Below, piece after piece: positions 26,209 to 34,634 of a DNA stretch of 64,000 nt. Numbering within the stretch: position 1 is the stretch's first letter; the number at the start of each line of letters is the position of its first letter. Under the pieces are notes generated by a model, which saw nothing but the letters and a program-made list of their open reading frames with translations, did not search any database and was not told where the DNA came from. The position numbers and the translations under genes are program-made. The stretch spans positions 1 through 64,000 of the forward strand of contig CBFIIU010000002.1 of assembly GCA_965662735.1 (NCBI GenBank), written 5' to 3'. The DNA comes from JAYODZ01 sp965662735 (lineage in GTDB: Bacteria; Pseudomonadota; Alphaproteobacteria; RS24).

Positions 26209-27342
26209 TCACCCGCGATCGAGCCACGGCAATGGGTCTACCGGACGGCCCTTATCTCGGATTTCCATATATAAAGGAGGTTGCGCGGTTTCGTCACCTT
26301 TTTCTGCTAAAAACCCGAGCGGTTCACCGGTTAAGACATTCTGCCCGACCACGCCAAATGAGTCATTCAGGCCAGCCAGCAGGAGCTGGAATTGATTGTC
26401 GATCCCGATAATGATGATTTGGCCATATTTGCGAAAGCGACCGGCATATAATATCGTGCCATCATAAGGCGCGATAATTTGCGCGCCCGCGGGGGCGTCA
26501 ATGCCAATGCCCTGGCTCTTTTGGCCATCTTTTAAAACAGCTCCGAAATATTGTGATATTTTTCCGGGCGCTGGAGGGGGGAGGGTGCCCCTCAGCGTGC
26601 TAAATGCGGTTTGCTTGTCGGCGAGGGCTTTTTGCCGTCTGGCCAACTCGCGGCTGAGCTCGCGCAAATCTCGGGCGCGGGCAACGAGCTTGGCAATTGC
26701 TGCGGTTTCTTGATCCGCATCGGCGCGCATCTTCCGCTCGGCTCGGCCGCGACGGTTTAATGTTTCAGCAAGCTGATCGCGTGTCGCGCGGGCCTGGGTC
26801 GCTGCTTCGGCCAAAGCGGTGCGTTCGGTGTCGATGCGACGCCGGATGGCCGTTAATTCACTGAGGCGCGCTTTCAGCCGATCAGCGCGGGCCCGAAGTG
26901 CGGGGACAACTTGCGCCAGTGCAATCGCTCCTTGGACGGCTTTCAGCGCATCATCTGGATGGGTTGCAAAGGCTGGGGGAGGATCCGCGCGCAAAATTTG
27001 CAGGGCGGCGAGGGCTTGGACCAAACTCGACTGTTCGACCGATAATTGTTCGCTCAATCCCTGCTCCGTCCGCTCCAACTCGCCGAGGCGCTCGGTTAAT
27101 TGGCGTTCTTCATTATTCAAATGCCCCAATTGAACGGAAAGGCGTTGCGCCGATTGGCGGAGCTGACTGATCTCGCTTTGCAGCGCGTCCGCCTTTTCGA
27201 CGAGGTCTGATTGGCGCTGTTGGCGCTTTTCAATATCGTGCTCAATCGCCTCAATTTTTTGCTGCGTCGGTTCGGCCCAGCCTGGGCGCATAAGGGCAAA
27301 GACTGCAGTCATGCTGATGAGGATGGCGTGCGACGGTTTCAT
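26209..27342 (-). CDS. Murein hydrolase activator EnvC-like protein (degenerate LytM)
   Basis: The 377-residue protein has a signal peptide (HAILISMTAVFALMRPGWA), a long coiled coil (about 25-245) and a C-terminal LytM/M23 fold. The catalytic HxxxD and HxH zinc motifs of active M23 peptidases are not kept: the segments read SQGIGIDAPAGAQI and LYMEIRDKG, with Tyr where the active enzymes have His. That is the EnvC pattern, where the domain activates amidases rather than cutting peptide itself. The ATG at 27342 sits at the rlmH stop (TGATG overlap). Confidence 0.9.
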   Translation of the reverse strand: MKPSHAILISMTAVFALMRPGWAEPTQQKIEAIEHDIEKRQQRQSDLVEKADALQSEISQLRQSAQRLSVQLGHLNNEERQLTERLGELERTEQGLSEQLSVEQSSLVQALAALQILRADPPPAFATHPDDALKAVQGAIALAQVVPALRARADRLKARLSELTAIRRRIDTERTALAEAATQARATRDQLAETLNRRGRAERKMRADADQETAAIAKLVARARDLRELSRELARRQKALADKQTAFSTLRGTLPPPAPGKISQYFGAVLKDGQKSQGIGIDAPAGAQIIAPYDGTILYAGRFRKYGQIIIIGIDNQFQLLLAGLNDSFGVVGQNVLTGEPLGFLAEKGDETAQPPLYMEIRDKGRPVDPLPWLDRG

Positions 27343-27833
27343 CAGGCGCGATGATAGGGGTGATTTGTTAAAATAGAAATGGCCCGCCAAATTTGTTCTG
27401 CGAGCAGGGCCCGCGCCATTAAGTGCGGCCAGCTCATTTGGCTGAGGGATAAGAGATACTGGGCGCGCCCACGCAAAACATCATCGAAGCCGTCGGCGCC
27501 CCCCAACACGAAGCACAGTGTCTTGATATCCGCATCGCACCATTCTTGGAGTTGGTGCGCAAACGCCGCCGATGTCATTTGCTTGCCACGCTCATCCAGC
27601 AGGACAAAACAAGCGGTCGGATCCTCGGTCAATATGCGATCCATGGCTTGCGAGAGATCGAGGCGATCTTGTTGGGCGCGCGCTGATGATTTTTTGCTAC
27701 GCAGCTCCTGAACTTCTAATTGGGTAATCCCGATCGGGCGGCCGCGACGTTCAATCCAGTCATGATAGGTGTCAAAGAGCGCAGCCTCTGGCGTGGACTT
27801 AATCTGACCCGCCGCAACGATAATTAAACGCAT
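27342..27833 (-). CDS. rlmH: 23S rRNA (pseudouridine1915-N3)-methyltransferase
   Basis: The 163-residue SPOUT methyltransferase modifies position 1915 of 23S rRNA in assembled 70S ribosomes. The N-terminal MRLIIVAAGQ strand sets the start at 27833, and the knot region FVLGGADGFDDVL and the SLSQMSWPHLMARALLAEQ segment are characteristic. The stop overlaps the next gene by one base. It follows rsfS, another ribosome factor, by 5 bp. Confidence 0.95.
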   Translation of the reverse strand: MRLIIVAAGQIKSTPEAALFDTYHDWIERRGRPIGITQLEVQELRSKKSSARAQQDRLDLSQAMDRILTEDPTACFVLLDERGKQMTSAAFAHQLQEWCDADIKTLCFVLGGADGFDDVLRGRAQYLLSLSQMSWPHLMARALLAEQIWRAISILTNHPYHRA

Positions 27834-27838
27834 CAGGG

Positions 27839-28219
27839 TTACGACGACGATGCGCTTTCTGGCGTTTCTATGTCCATCATCCACATTTTTTCGATATTAT
27901 AAAAATTGCGAACTTCCGGACGGAAGATATGGATAATCACATCTCCAGCATCGACCAGCACCCAGTCTCCCGCTTCCAGCCCTTCAACCGTAACACCTTT
28001 TTGACCACCCGATTTGAGACGGCGTAATAAATGATCGGCAATTGCGCTAACATGGCGTTGAGATCGACCGGAAGCAATGACCATCGTATCGGCAATCGCC
28101 GACTTTCCAGTGAGATCAATGGCAATGATGTTTTCGGCTTTGTCGTCGTCCAAACTCGTTTTTACGAGCTGTTCAATCTGTCCGGGAGCCGCTCCGGGGT
28201 CGGTTTTCTGCATGAGCAT
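27839..28219 (-). CDS. rsfS: Ribosomal silencing factor RsfS
   Basis: The 126-residue protein binds ribosomal protein L14 and blocks subunit joining when nutrients run low. Diagnostic parts are IAIDLTGKSAIADTMVIASG, RHVSAIADHLLRRL and GDWVLVDAGDVIIHIFRPEVR. The ATG at 28219 is favoured; AGGAGA is about 13 bp upstream. A longer in-frame start at 28300 is possible but adds residues not typical of the family. Confidence 0.94.
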   Translation of the reverse strand: MLMQKTDPGAAPGQIEQLVKTSLDDDKAENIIAIDLTGKSAIADTMVIASGRSQRHVSAIADHLLRRLKSGGQKGVTVEGLEAGDWVLVDAGDVIIHIFRPEVRNFYNIEKMWMMDIETPESASSS

Positions 28220-28334
28220 GCTCAGTGCATCTTCTCCTAATGACACCGCTGAGACCGAAAGGCCGACGGCGGGTTGAACACAAGCTGCAGGCAGCAGCAA
28301 CTCCAGTTAAGCACGTTTGGGAAAACGGTTCAAT

Positions 28335-28970
28335 CTATTCGCCGTCGCGTCGCCCTGAATATGCCGGCTCGGTATTGCCAGAGGCTTGCTCCGCGCGCAG
28401 ATCGCGCGAAGCGATGGGGTGGTAGGGGCCTGATAAAACCGCCCAAGCCGGGGCGTTAAGCGCCGCAAGGGCAGCAGGGGCGCATCGCGCCTGCGCAAAG
28501 CGTTGCGCAGCGGGCCCGAGGCCAGCCCGCAATTGCGAGCCTAAACGCGGGTAAATGGCCAGTACGATGGTCTGCATGATTTCGTCCCAGCGATGCCAAT
28601 GATGGAAGGTCGCGAAATTGTCAGAACCCACTAACCAGATAAAGCGCGTATCCGGATAATGACGTTTAAATGCGCGAATTGTATCGATGGAATATTGCGT
28701 GCGCCATGCACTTTCAATATCGCTCGCAAAAATTCGCGGATGCTGGATCAGCTCTCGGCATGCGGTTAGCCGGTTCGATTGTGGCGCGGGTTGATGGGCC
28801 TTGATTGGATTTTGGGGGCTGACCAGCCAGATCACGGCATGCAAGTTAAGCGCCGAGAGCGCTTGCTGGCTGATCGCCAAATGTCCCTTATGGGGTGGAT
28901 CAAAGCTGCCGCCCAACAACCCAACCCGCATACCGGGTTGCAAGGGTGGTAGAAGGGATGGCTGATGCAT
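28335..28970 (-). CDS. nadD: Nicotinate-nucleotide adenylyltransferase
   Basis: The 211-residue enzyme makes deamido-NAD from nicotinate mononucleotide and ATP. The nucleotidyltransferase motif GLLGGSFDPPHKGHL is near residue 20, and the FIWLVGSDNFATFHHWHRWDE segment is typical of NadD. The C-terminal ISSTxxR motif of many homologues is not obvious. The ATG at 28970 lies 4 bp after the proA stop. Confidence 0.93.
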   Translation of the reverse strand: MHQPSLLPPLQPGMRVGLLGGSFDPPHKGHLAISQQALSALNLHAVIWLVSPQNPIKAHQPAPQSNRLTACRELIQHPRIFASDIESAWRTQYSIDTIRAFKRHYPDTRFIWLVGSDNFATFHHWHRWDEIMQTIVLAIYPRLGSQLRAGLGPAAQRFAQARCAPAALAALNAPAWAVLSGPYHPIASRDLRAEQASGNTEPAYSGRRDGE

Positions 28971-28974
28971 GGGT

Positions 28975-30249
28975 TTATTTGGGCCGGGTTTGGCCGGTGC
29001 CACGCACCACATATTTAAATGTTGTCAGCTGTTCGAGGCCAACTGGTCCCCGCGCGTGAAAGCGCCCCGTCGCAATTCCAATTTCAGCTCCCATCCCAAA
29101 TTCGCCACCGTCGGCAAATTGAGTGGAGGCATTTTGTATCACAATCGCACTATCAACCTCATTTAAGAATTTTTCGGCGACCAGCATGTCCTCGGCAATA
29201 ATGGCATCGGTATGATGTGAGCCATAAAGGTTAATGTGAGCGATCGCCTCTTCAACTGATCCGACCACTTTAGCGGCAATAATATTGTCCAAATATTCTG
29301 TTGCCCAGTCTTCATCCGAGGCCGCGCTCACACGACCATCTGCGGCTTGAATTTCGGCATCTCCGCGAACCGTGCAGCTCGCGCCGATGAGGGCCTCGAG
29401 CAGCGCTGGCAAATGGGTGGCAACACAGGCACGGTCGATAAGCAGGGTCTCGGTGGCGCCACAAATCCCGACGCGGCGCATTTTTGCATTGAGGACCACA
29501 GACACAGCCATTTCGAGGTCGGCGCTTGCATGGACATAGCTGTGACAATTTCCGTCGAGATGCGCAAACACAGGAACCCGCGCTTCTTCTTGGACTAAGG
29601 CAACGAGATTTTTTCCACCACGTGGCACGATGACATCAATGGTTTGATGGAGGCCGGCAAGCATCAGGCTCACGGCGGCGCGGTCAGTCGTTGGAACCAA
29701 TTGAACGCAAGCGGGGTCGAGGCCGCATGCGGCGCTGGCATCCGCAAAGCATGTTGCAATGGCCTGGGCCGAATGCATGATTTCAGAGCTTCCGCGCAAA
29801 ATAACCGCATTCCCGGATTTCACGCATAAGGCGGCGGCATCGGCGGTGACATTGGGTCGGCTCTCATAAATCACCCCAATAACCCCCAAGGGAACACGAA
29901 CCCGCGAAATATTCAGACCATTTCGTTCAGGGGTCCATGATTGCATGACTTCACCCACGGGGTCGGGTAGTGCCGCAATGTCCTCAATGGCGCTGGCAAT
30001 GGCCTCGAGGCGCCCTTCGTCGAGGGCGATCCGATCCAGCCGAGCGGCGGGCAATTCCTGGGCGCGCGCCAGCGCTAGATCTTCTGCATTGGCGGCGAGA
30101 ATATCAGCCGCATGGTTGCGTAACCCTTGTGCCGTGGCGCGCAGAAACTGGTCTTTCACCGTGCGCGGAGCAAGGGCCAAGCCACGCGCTGCCGTCGCGG
30201 CGCGTGCGCCGATCTCATACATCTGCGTTTCGAGAGATTCCTGTGTCAT
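28975..30249 (-). CDS. proA: Glutamate-5-semialdehyde dehydrogenase (gamma-glutamyl phosphate reductase)
   Basis: The 424-residue aldehyde-dehydrogenase-fold enzyme reduces gamma-glutamyl phosphate in proline synthesis. VPLGVIGVIYESRPNVTADAA, VIVPRGGKNLV and the catalytic Cys in MRRVGICGATETLLID are present. The C-terminal ADGGEFGMGAEIGIATGRFHARGP segment is typical. It overlaps proB by 4 bp, so the two proline enzymes are coupled. Confidence 0.97.
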   Translation of the reverse strand: MTQESLETQMYEIGARAATAARGLALAPRTVKDQFLRATAQGLRNHAADILAANAEDLALARAQELPAARLDRIALDEGRLEAIASAIEDIAALPDPVGEVMQSWTPERNGLNISRVRVPLGVIGVIYESRPNVTADAAALCVKSGNAVILRGSSEIMHSAQAIATCFADASAACGLDPACVQLVPTTDRAAVSLMLAGLHQTIDVIVPRGGKNLVALVQEEARVPVFAHLDGNCHSYVHASADLEMAVSVVLNAKMRRVGICGATETLLIDRACVATHLPALLEALIGASCTVRGDAEIQAADGRVSAASDEDWATEYLDNIIAAKVVGSVEEAIAHINLYGSHHTDAIIAEDMLVAEKFLNEVDSAIVIQNASTQFADGGEFGMGAEIGIATGRFHARGPVGLEQLTTFKYVVRGTGQTRPK

Positions 30250-31448
30250 TCAACATTCCCTTCCGACGCGTCGTCGATCGTCCGATCACCCGATAAGACT
30301 AGATTATCGCGATGAATAATCTCAGTGCGCCCATGATAGCCGAGAATCTCTGCAATTTGAACGCTCTGGTTCCCCTTAATGCGGGCTGCATCTTTGTACC
30401 CATAGGCGGTTAGTCCGCGCCCTAATTCTTGCCCATCGGGGCCAATGATCGTGACACAGTCCCCTCGCTCAAATTTGCCATCGATCCGCACCACGCCAAC
30501 CGGTAGGAGGGATCGACCTTTCGCCAAGGCATTTTGGGCGCCCGTATCAATGTGCAATTTTCCTGTGGGCACCAAGGCGCCGCGGATCCAATTTTTTCGT
30601 GCCGATCGGGGGGATGCAGCGGCTGGGAAAAATGTTGATCGGGCACCGGTTTCTAAACGATGTAGGGGCCGCTCTTCTCGTCCGCTGGCCAGCACCATAT
30701 GACAGCCGGCATCTGTCGCAATCCGCGCGGCCTCAAGTTTGGTGCGCATGCCGCCACGTCCATGGGGGCTTCCCGCATCTCCTGCCATCGTTAAAATATC
30801 GTGCGTGAGGCTATCAACTCGCTCGATATGATCGTTCGGGTCGGGGGTGATGCCTTGCGCGGGGGCAACCCGATAGAGGCCGTCAATGTCTGACAGAAGA
30901 ACCAGACAATCGGCGCCGATCATACTCGCCACCCGTGCCGCGAGCCGGTCATTATCGCCATAACGGAGTTCTTGTGTGGCGACACTGTCATTTTCGTTAA
31001 TGACGGGAATGGCCCCATAGCTCAATAAGGTTTCGAGGGTGGCGCGGGCATTTAAATATCGTCGACGCTGTTCTGTGTCATCGATCGTCAACAAGATTTG
31101 CGCAGCCGTGAGCTGATGAGCGGCCATGATCTCGCGCCAGCCGTGGGCGAGTTCAATTTGTCCTGCGGCGGCCGCGGCCTGACTTTCCTCTAAGGTTAAA
31201 CTGCCGCTATTGGTGGCCAAGGCCCGTCGTCCCAAGGCCACGGCGCCACTGCACACAATAATGACATTTTGCGCGCGGTGTCGGCACTCGAGAATATCTT
31301 GCATCAGCGCCGTCACCCAGGTGTGATTTAAGGCTCCGTTTTTAATGAGCAGTGAAGAGCCAATTTTGATCACCACTGTTTTAGCTGAATGAAGAGCCTC
31401 GAGGCTATTTCCAGCCCGCTCAGTGGGGCTGTGGATTAAGGTTGCCAT
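30246..31448 (-). CDS. proB: Glutamate 5-kinase with PUA domain
   Basis: The 400-residue enzyme phosphorylates glutamate, the first and normally proline-inhibited step of proline synthesis. The amino-acid-kinase domain (VVIKIGSSLLI, IIVCSGAVALGR, INENDSVATQELRYGDNDRLAARVA) takes about residues 25-290, and a C-terminal PUA domain follows from about 300. The N-terminus is about 20 residues longer than typical. It overlaps obgE by 13 bp. Confidence 0.96.
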   Translation of the reverse strand: MATLIHSPTERAGNSLEALHSAKTVVIKIGSSLLIKNGALNHTWVTALMQDILECRHRAQNVIIVCSGAVALGRRALATNSGSLTLEESQAAAAAGQIELAHGWREIMAAHQLTAAQILLTIDDTEQRRRYLNARATLETLLSYGAIPVINENDSVATQELRYGDNDRLAARVASMIGADCLVLLSDIDGLYRVAPAQGITPDPNDHIERVDSLTHDILTMAGDAGSPHGRGGMRTKLEAARIATDAGCHMVLASGREERPLHRLETGARSTFFPAAASPRSARKNWIRGALVPTGKLHIDTGAQNALAKGRSLLPVGVVRIDGKFERGDCVTIIGPDGQELGRGLTAYGYKDAARIKGNQSVQIAEILGYHGRTEIIHRDNLVLSGDRTIDDASEGNVE

Positions 31449-32464
31449 GGTGCGGCCTCCTTTGGTTCATCCTCTTTCGAGCTGTCGAGGGCTCTCGATA
31501 TCAGCGCCATTAAGTCATCCATGCCCGATCCCGAATGCGCGGAAATCACCGAAACGGGATGCCCAACATAATCCTCTAATGCGCGACGACGATGTATCAG
31601 CTCGTCGTCACTCAGACTGTCTGCCTTCGTGAGGGCAATCATTTCAGGTTTCGCAGCCAGCCCCACATCATAGGCCACAAGCTCATCGCGGATCGTTTGA
31701 TAGCTGGCGAGCGCGTCATCATCCGTGGCATCGACGAGGTGAAGCAAATAGGCACAGCGCTCAACATGGCCTAAAAACCGATGCCCAAGGCCCACGCCAT
31801 CGCTGGCGCCCGCAACCAACCCCGGAATATCTGCAACAACAAATTCCCGGCCATGAAAGCCCGCCACGCCCAAATTGGGGTGAAGCGTTGTGAAAGGATA
31901 GTCGGCGATTTTAGGTTTAGCTCGGCTCACGCGAGATAAGAAAGTTGACTTGCCGGCATTCGGCAATCCAACCAAGCCAATATCCGCAATCAGTTTAAGG
32001 CGAAGCCATATCCAGGCCTCGCGCCCCACTTGTCCGGGATTAGCATGACGAGGCGCTTGGTTAATCGGGCCTTTAAAGTGAGTATTACCGAAGCCGCCAT
32101 TGCCGCCGCGCGCGAGGGTGACGGTTTGCCCAATCTCGGTTAAGTCGGCGATCAGGGTCTCGTTATCCTCTGCATAGACCTGGGTTCCGACCGGCACATT
32201 GAGCACCTTATCTTTGCCGCGCAATCCAGAGCGATTGCGGCCCATGCCATGGCCCCCTATTTCAGCTTTAAAATGTTGCTGGTAGCGATAATCGATTAAC
32301 GTATTCAGGCCATCGACACAGGCGACAATCACGTCGCCGCCGCGCCCGCCATCGCCGCCATCTGGGCCACCAAATTCAACATATTTTTCACGACGAAAGC
32401 TAATCGAGCCGGCACCGCCGTCGCCCGAGCGAATATATACTTTCACCTGATCTAAAAACTTCAT
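31436..32464 (-). CDS. obgE: Obg family GTPase
   Basis: The 342-residue ribosome-associated GTPase has the glycine-rich Obg fold (about 1-158; FRREKYVEFGGPDGGDGGRGGDV) and a G domain with G1 GLPNAGKSTFL, switch region ADYPFTTLHPNLGV, G3 DIPGL and G4 TKAD. The C-terminus is short, with no large C-terminal OCT domain. It lies downstream of rplU-rpmA, but a terminator separates it from rpmA. Confidence 0.97.
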   Translation of the reverse strand: MKFLDQVKVYIRSGDGGAGSISFRREKYVEFGGPDGGDGGRGGDVIVACVDGLNTLIDYRYQQHFKAEIGGHGMGRNRSGLRGKDKVLNVPVGTQVYAEDNETLIADLTEIGQTVTLARGGNGGFGNTHFKGPINQAPRHANPGQVGREAWIWLRLKLIADIGLVGLPNAGKSTFLSRVSRAKPKIADYPFTTLHPNLGVAGFHGREFVVADIPGLVAGASDGVGLGHRFLGHVERCAYLLHLVDATDDDALASYQTIRDELVAYDVGLAAKPEMIALTKADSLSDDELIHRRRALEDYVGHPVSVISAHSGSGMDDLMALISRALDSSKEDEPKEAAPWQP

Positions 32465-32493
32465 TTTGGTTGTTCCAACACGTCCACTAAATC

Positions 32494-32526
32494 ATAAAAA
32501 AAGGGAGATGGTTAGCCATCTCCCTT
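32494..32526 (-). terminator. Intrinsic terminator between rpmA and obgE
   Basis: On the minus strand an 11-bp stem (AAGGGAGATGG on either arm by symmetry, 32501-32511 with 32516-32526) with a 4-base loop is followed by a seven-T tract. It lies 25 bp past the rpmA stop. The stem also has a short T-tract in the plus direction (AAAAGA), so a minor bidirectional role is possible. Confidence 0.9.
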
Positions 32527-32550
32527 AAAAGATATTTTATGGAAATGGAC

Positions 32551-32820
32551 TTACTCAGCAGCTTGCGCAACCGGCTCCACAGAGACGACCGTTCTTCCGC
32601 CACGCGCACCAGAGAAGGTCACTTGGCCTTCGATCAGCGCAAAAATCGTGTGGTCTTTGCCCATACCGACATTGGTGCCGGGGTGCCACTTGGTTCCGCG
32701 TTGGCGCAAAATGATATTGCCAGGAACAACATGCTCTCCACCAAATTTTTTCACACCAAGGCGGCGACCTATACTGTCGCGTCCGTTACGGGATGAACCG
32801 CCTGCCTTTTTCGTTGCCAT
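32551..32820 (-). CDS. rpmA: 50S ribosomal protein L27
   Basis: The 89-residue large-subunit protein begins MATKKAGGSSRNGRDS and has the GGEHVVPGNIILRQRGTKWHPG core typical of L27. Its N-terminus reaches the peptidyl-transferase centre. There is no cleavable N-terminal extension of the Firmicutes type. It lies 6 bp downstream of rplU. Confidence 0.98.
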   Translation of the reverse strand: MATKKAGGSSRNGRDSIGRRLGVKKFGGEHVVPGNIILRQRGTKWHPGTNVGMGKDHTIFALIEGQVTFSGARGGRTVVSVEPVAQAAE

Positions 32821-32826
32821 GAGACT

Positions 32827-33186
32827 TTACTCCTCGCTATCCGCTGCCGATTTTGCCGTTTTCGCAGCCGATTTTGCCGAAATATCCGTAATTTTTACCA
32901 AGGTTTGATATTGGCGATGGCCTTTTGTCCGGTGATAGTTTTGCCGGCGACGGAACTTAATCACAGTGATTTTGTCCTTGCGGCTTTGCTCTACCACTTC
33001 GCCAGAGACCTTTACCCCGTCAAGGACAGGTTGGCCGATTAAGGGTGCTTTTCCGTCCTCACCCATCATCAAAACTTCATCAAAAACGATGGAACTACCG
33101 GTTTCGCCAGCCAAACGCTCTATGGAGATGACTTCATCTTTACTAACCCGGTATTGTTTCCCACCGGTCCGAATAACAGCAAACAT
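32827..33186 (-). CDS. rplU: 50S ribosomal protein L21
   Basis: The 119-residue protein begins MFAVIRTGGKQYRVSKDEV and has the KFRRRQNYHRTKGHRQ RNA-binding tail. The C-terminus ends in a short Lys/Ala/Glu-rich tail (SAKSAAKTAKSAADSEE), a variable feature of L21. First gene of rplU-rpmA; the promoter must be in the 259 bp upstream. Confidence 0.98.
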   Translation of the reverse strand: MFAVIRTGGKQYRVSKDEVISIERLAGETGSSIVFDEVLMMGEDGKAPLIGQPVLDGVKVSGEVVEQSRKDKITVIKFRRRQNYHRTKGHRQYQTLVKITDISAKSAAKTAKSAADSEE

Positions 33187-33445
33187 CGCTTTTTTCCTGT
33201 ATTTTCAAGGCTGTGCCTATTGGCCACGCGCGATCAGAGATGAAGACAAATACGTCCCCAAACCGCCTATCGTGCAACAGCCGATTGAAGCCGCATTTAT
33301 AACGGCCACCAAAGTGAAGTCAAGCCTGTTTTTCCTTGAAATCAGCGGCTTTAAAAGGGGGAAAGATGATTGATTTCGGTTGACCAGCATGGTCACATGA
33401 TCGCCTCACACTGTCGCGAGCGACACAAGCGTTTGGGAGGCGCTC
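33187..33445. promoter_or_regulatory. Divergent intergenic region, rplU / transglutaminase-like gene
   Basis: The 259 bp carry the promoters of rplU (minus) and of the 33446 gene (plus). The only short open frames are low-complexity shadows. I see a purine-rich ribosome site (GGGAGG at 33435-33440) for the plus gene but no clear promoter pair. Confidence 0.4.
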
Positions 33446-34105
33446 ATGGAACCTTTTTTGCAGCCAACACCCTTTGTCACCAGCACGGATCCCGATATTG
33501 TCGCGCTTGCCGATCAATTTCAGCATGAAGCCGATCCGCGCCTGCGTGCGGTCGCCATTTATTATTGGGTGCGGGACGAAATTCGCTATAACCCCTATGC
33601 TTTTGACAATCATCCAGGACATTTATGGCCGCGCGTGACCTTGGCACAAGGTGAGGGGTGGTGTGTTCCTAAGGCGGTGTTGATGGCCGCGCTCTGCCGG
33701 GCCTCTGGCATTCCTGCGGGTTTAGGCTTTGCTGACGTGCGCAATCACCTCTCAACGGCAAAATTACGTGAAACGATGAAAACCGATGTGTTTCATTATC
33801 ATGGATATGTGTCGCTACACCTTGAGGGCCGTTGGGTGAAGGCCACACCTGCCTTTAATTTAAGCTTATGCGAAAAATTCAATCTTAAACCCCTTGAATT
33901 TGATGGGCGGAGTGACAGCCTATATCACCCCTTCGATAATCTGGGCCAAAGGCATATGGAATATATTCACGACCATGGGGTGTTTGACGATGTGCCCGTT
34001 GACGAGATGTATGCATGTTTTAATCGGGTCTATGGCTCAATGCCCAATGGATTACAGGCGGAGACATGGCTTAATGACGTGCAAAATGAAACTAAGTCGG
34101 TTTAA
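33446..34105 (+). CDS. Transglutaminase-like domain protein
   Basis: The 219-residue cytoplasmic protein has a transglutaminase-like (cysteine protease fold) core. The nucleophile is in GEGWCVPKAVLMAALCRASGIP and the His in FHYHGYVSLHLEGRW. The third position, usually Asp in VDPT, reads ATPAFN with Thr, a change shared by some homologues. It has no signal peptide. It may be a peptidase or a non-catalytic relative; partners are unknown. The ATG at 33446 follows GGGAGG. The next two genes on this strand are not clearly co-transcribed. Confidence 0.82.
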   Translation: MEPFLQPTPFVTSTDPDIVALADQFQHEADPRLRAVAIYYWVRDEIRYNPYAFDNHPGHLWPRVTLAQGEGWCVPKAVLMAALCRASGIPAGLGFADVRNHLSTAKLRETMKTDVFHYHGYVSLHLEGRWVKATPAFNLSLCEKFNLKPLEFDGRSDSLYHPFDNLGQRHMEYIHDHGVFDDVPVDEMYACFNRVYGSMPNGLQAETWLNDVQNETKSV

Positions 34106-34191
34106 CCACAGTCGCGCCTGACACACTTATTCTCGTCTAATCTGAGGACATGATGTCAAAACGCCATGATATGAAAAAAGGGGGAGCTTAA

Positions 34192-34569
34192 ATGGCTTAT
34201 GAAATTGATCCGAAAGAAGTTGAAAAAGGAATGGCGATCGTTAATCGTCTGGGCTTGCTGGATCGCGCAAATCCAAGCTTGGGGGAAGACTTGCGTCTCC
34301 ATACACTCTCTATTTTTGCTAAAATTTGGTCTCGCGATACCATTGCCATTGAAGAGCGGAGTATGATCACATTGACTGCGCTCATTGCGCTGAACCGCGA
34401 AAATGAGTTGCGTCTACATTTACGCGGTGCGCGCAATTTGGGCATTAGCCGCGAAAAAATTGAAGAAATCATATTGCATCTCGCGCATTATGCCGGCTGG
34501 CCATGCGCTGTGAGTGCGAGTGAGGTATTGGATGAGGTTTGGGCCGAGATGGATGCCGAACAGGCTTAG
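34192..34569 (+). CDS. Carboxymuconolactone decarboxylase-family protein
   Basis: The 125-residue all-helical protein matches the CMD/AhpD-like family: IAIEERSMITLTALIALNRENELRLH followed by GISREKIEEIILHLAHYAGWP. It has a single Cys in this region and lacks the CXXC of AhpD, so an alkylhydroperoxidase role is unlikely. Homologues act as gamma-carboxymuconolactone decarboxylase or as uncharacterised small enzymes. It precedes the FadB-like gene by 65 bp. Confidence 0.85.
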   Translation: MAYEIDPKEVEKGMAIVNRLGLLDRANPSLGEDLRLHTLSIFAKIWSRDTIAIEERSMITLTALIALNRENELRLHLRGARNLGISREKIEEIILHLAHYAGWPCAVSASEVLDEVWAEMDAEQA

Positions 34570-34634
34570 GGTCTCCGAACCAATGACAAGAGACCTTGTC
34601 GATGAACCAATAGATTTAAAAAAGGAAAATCGTA

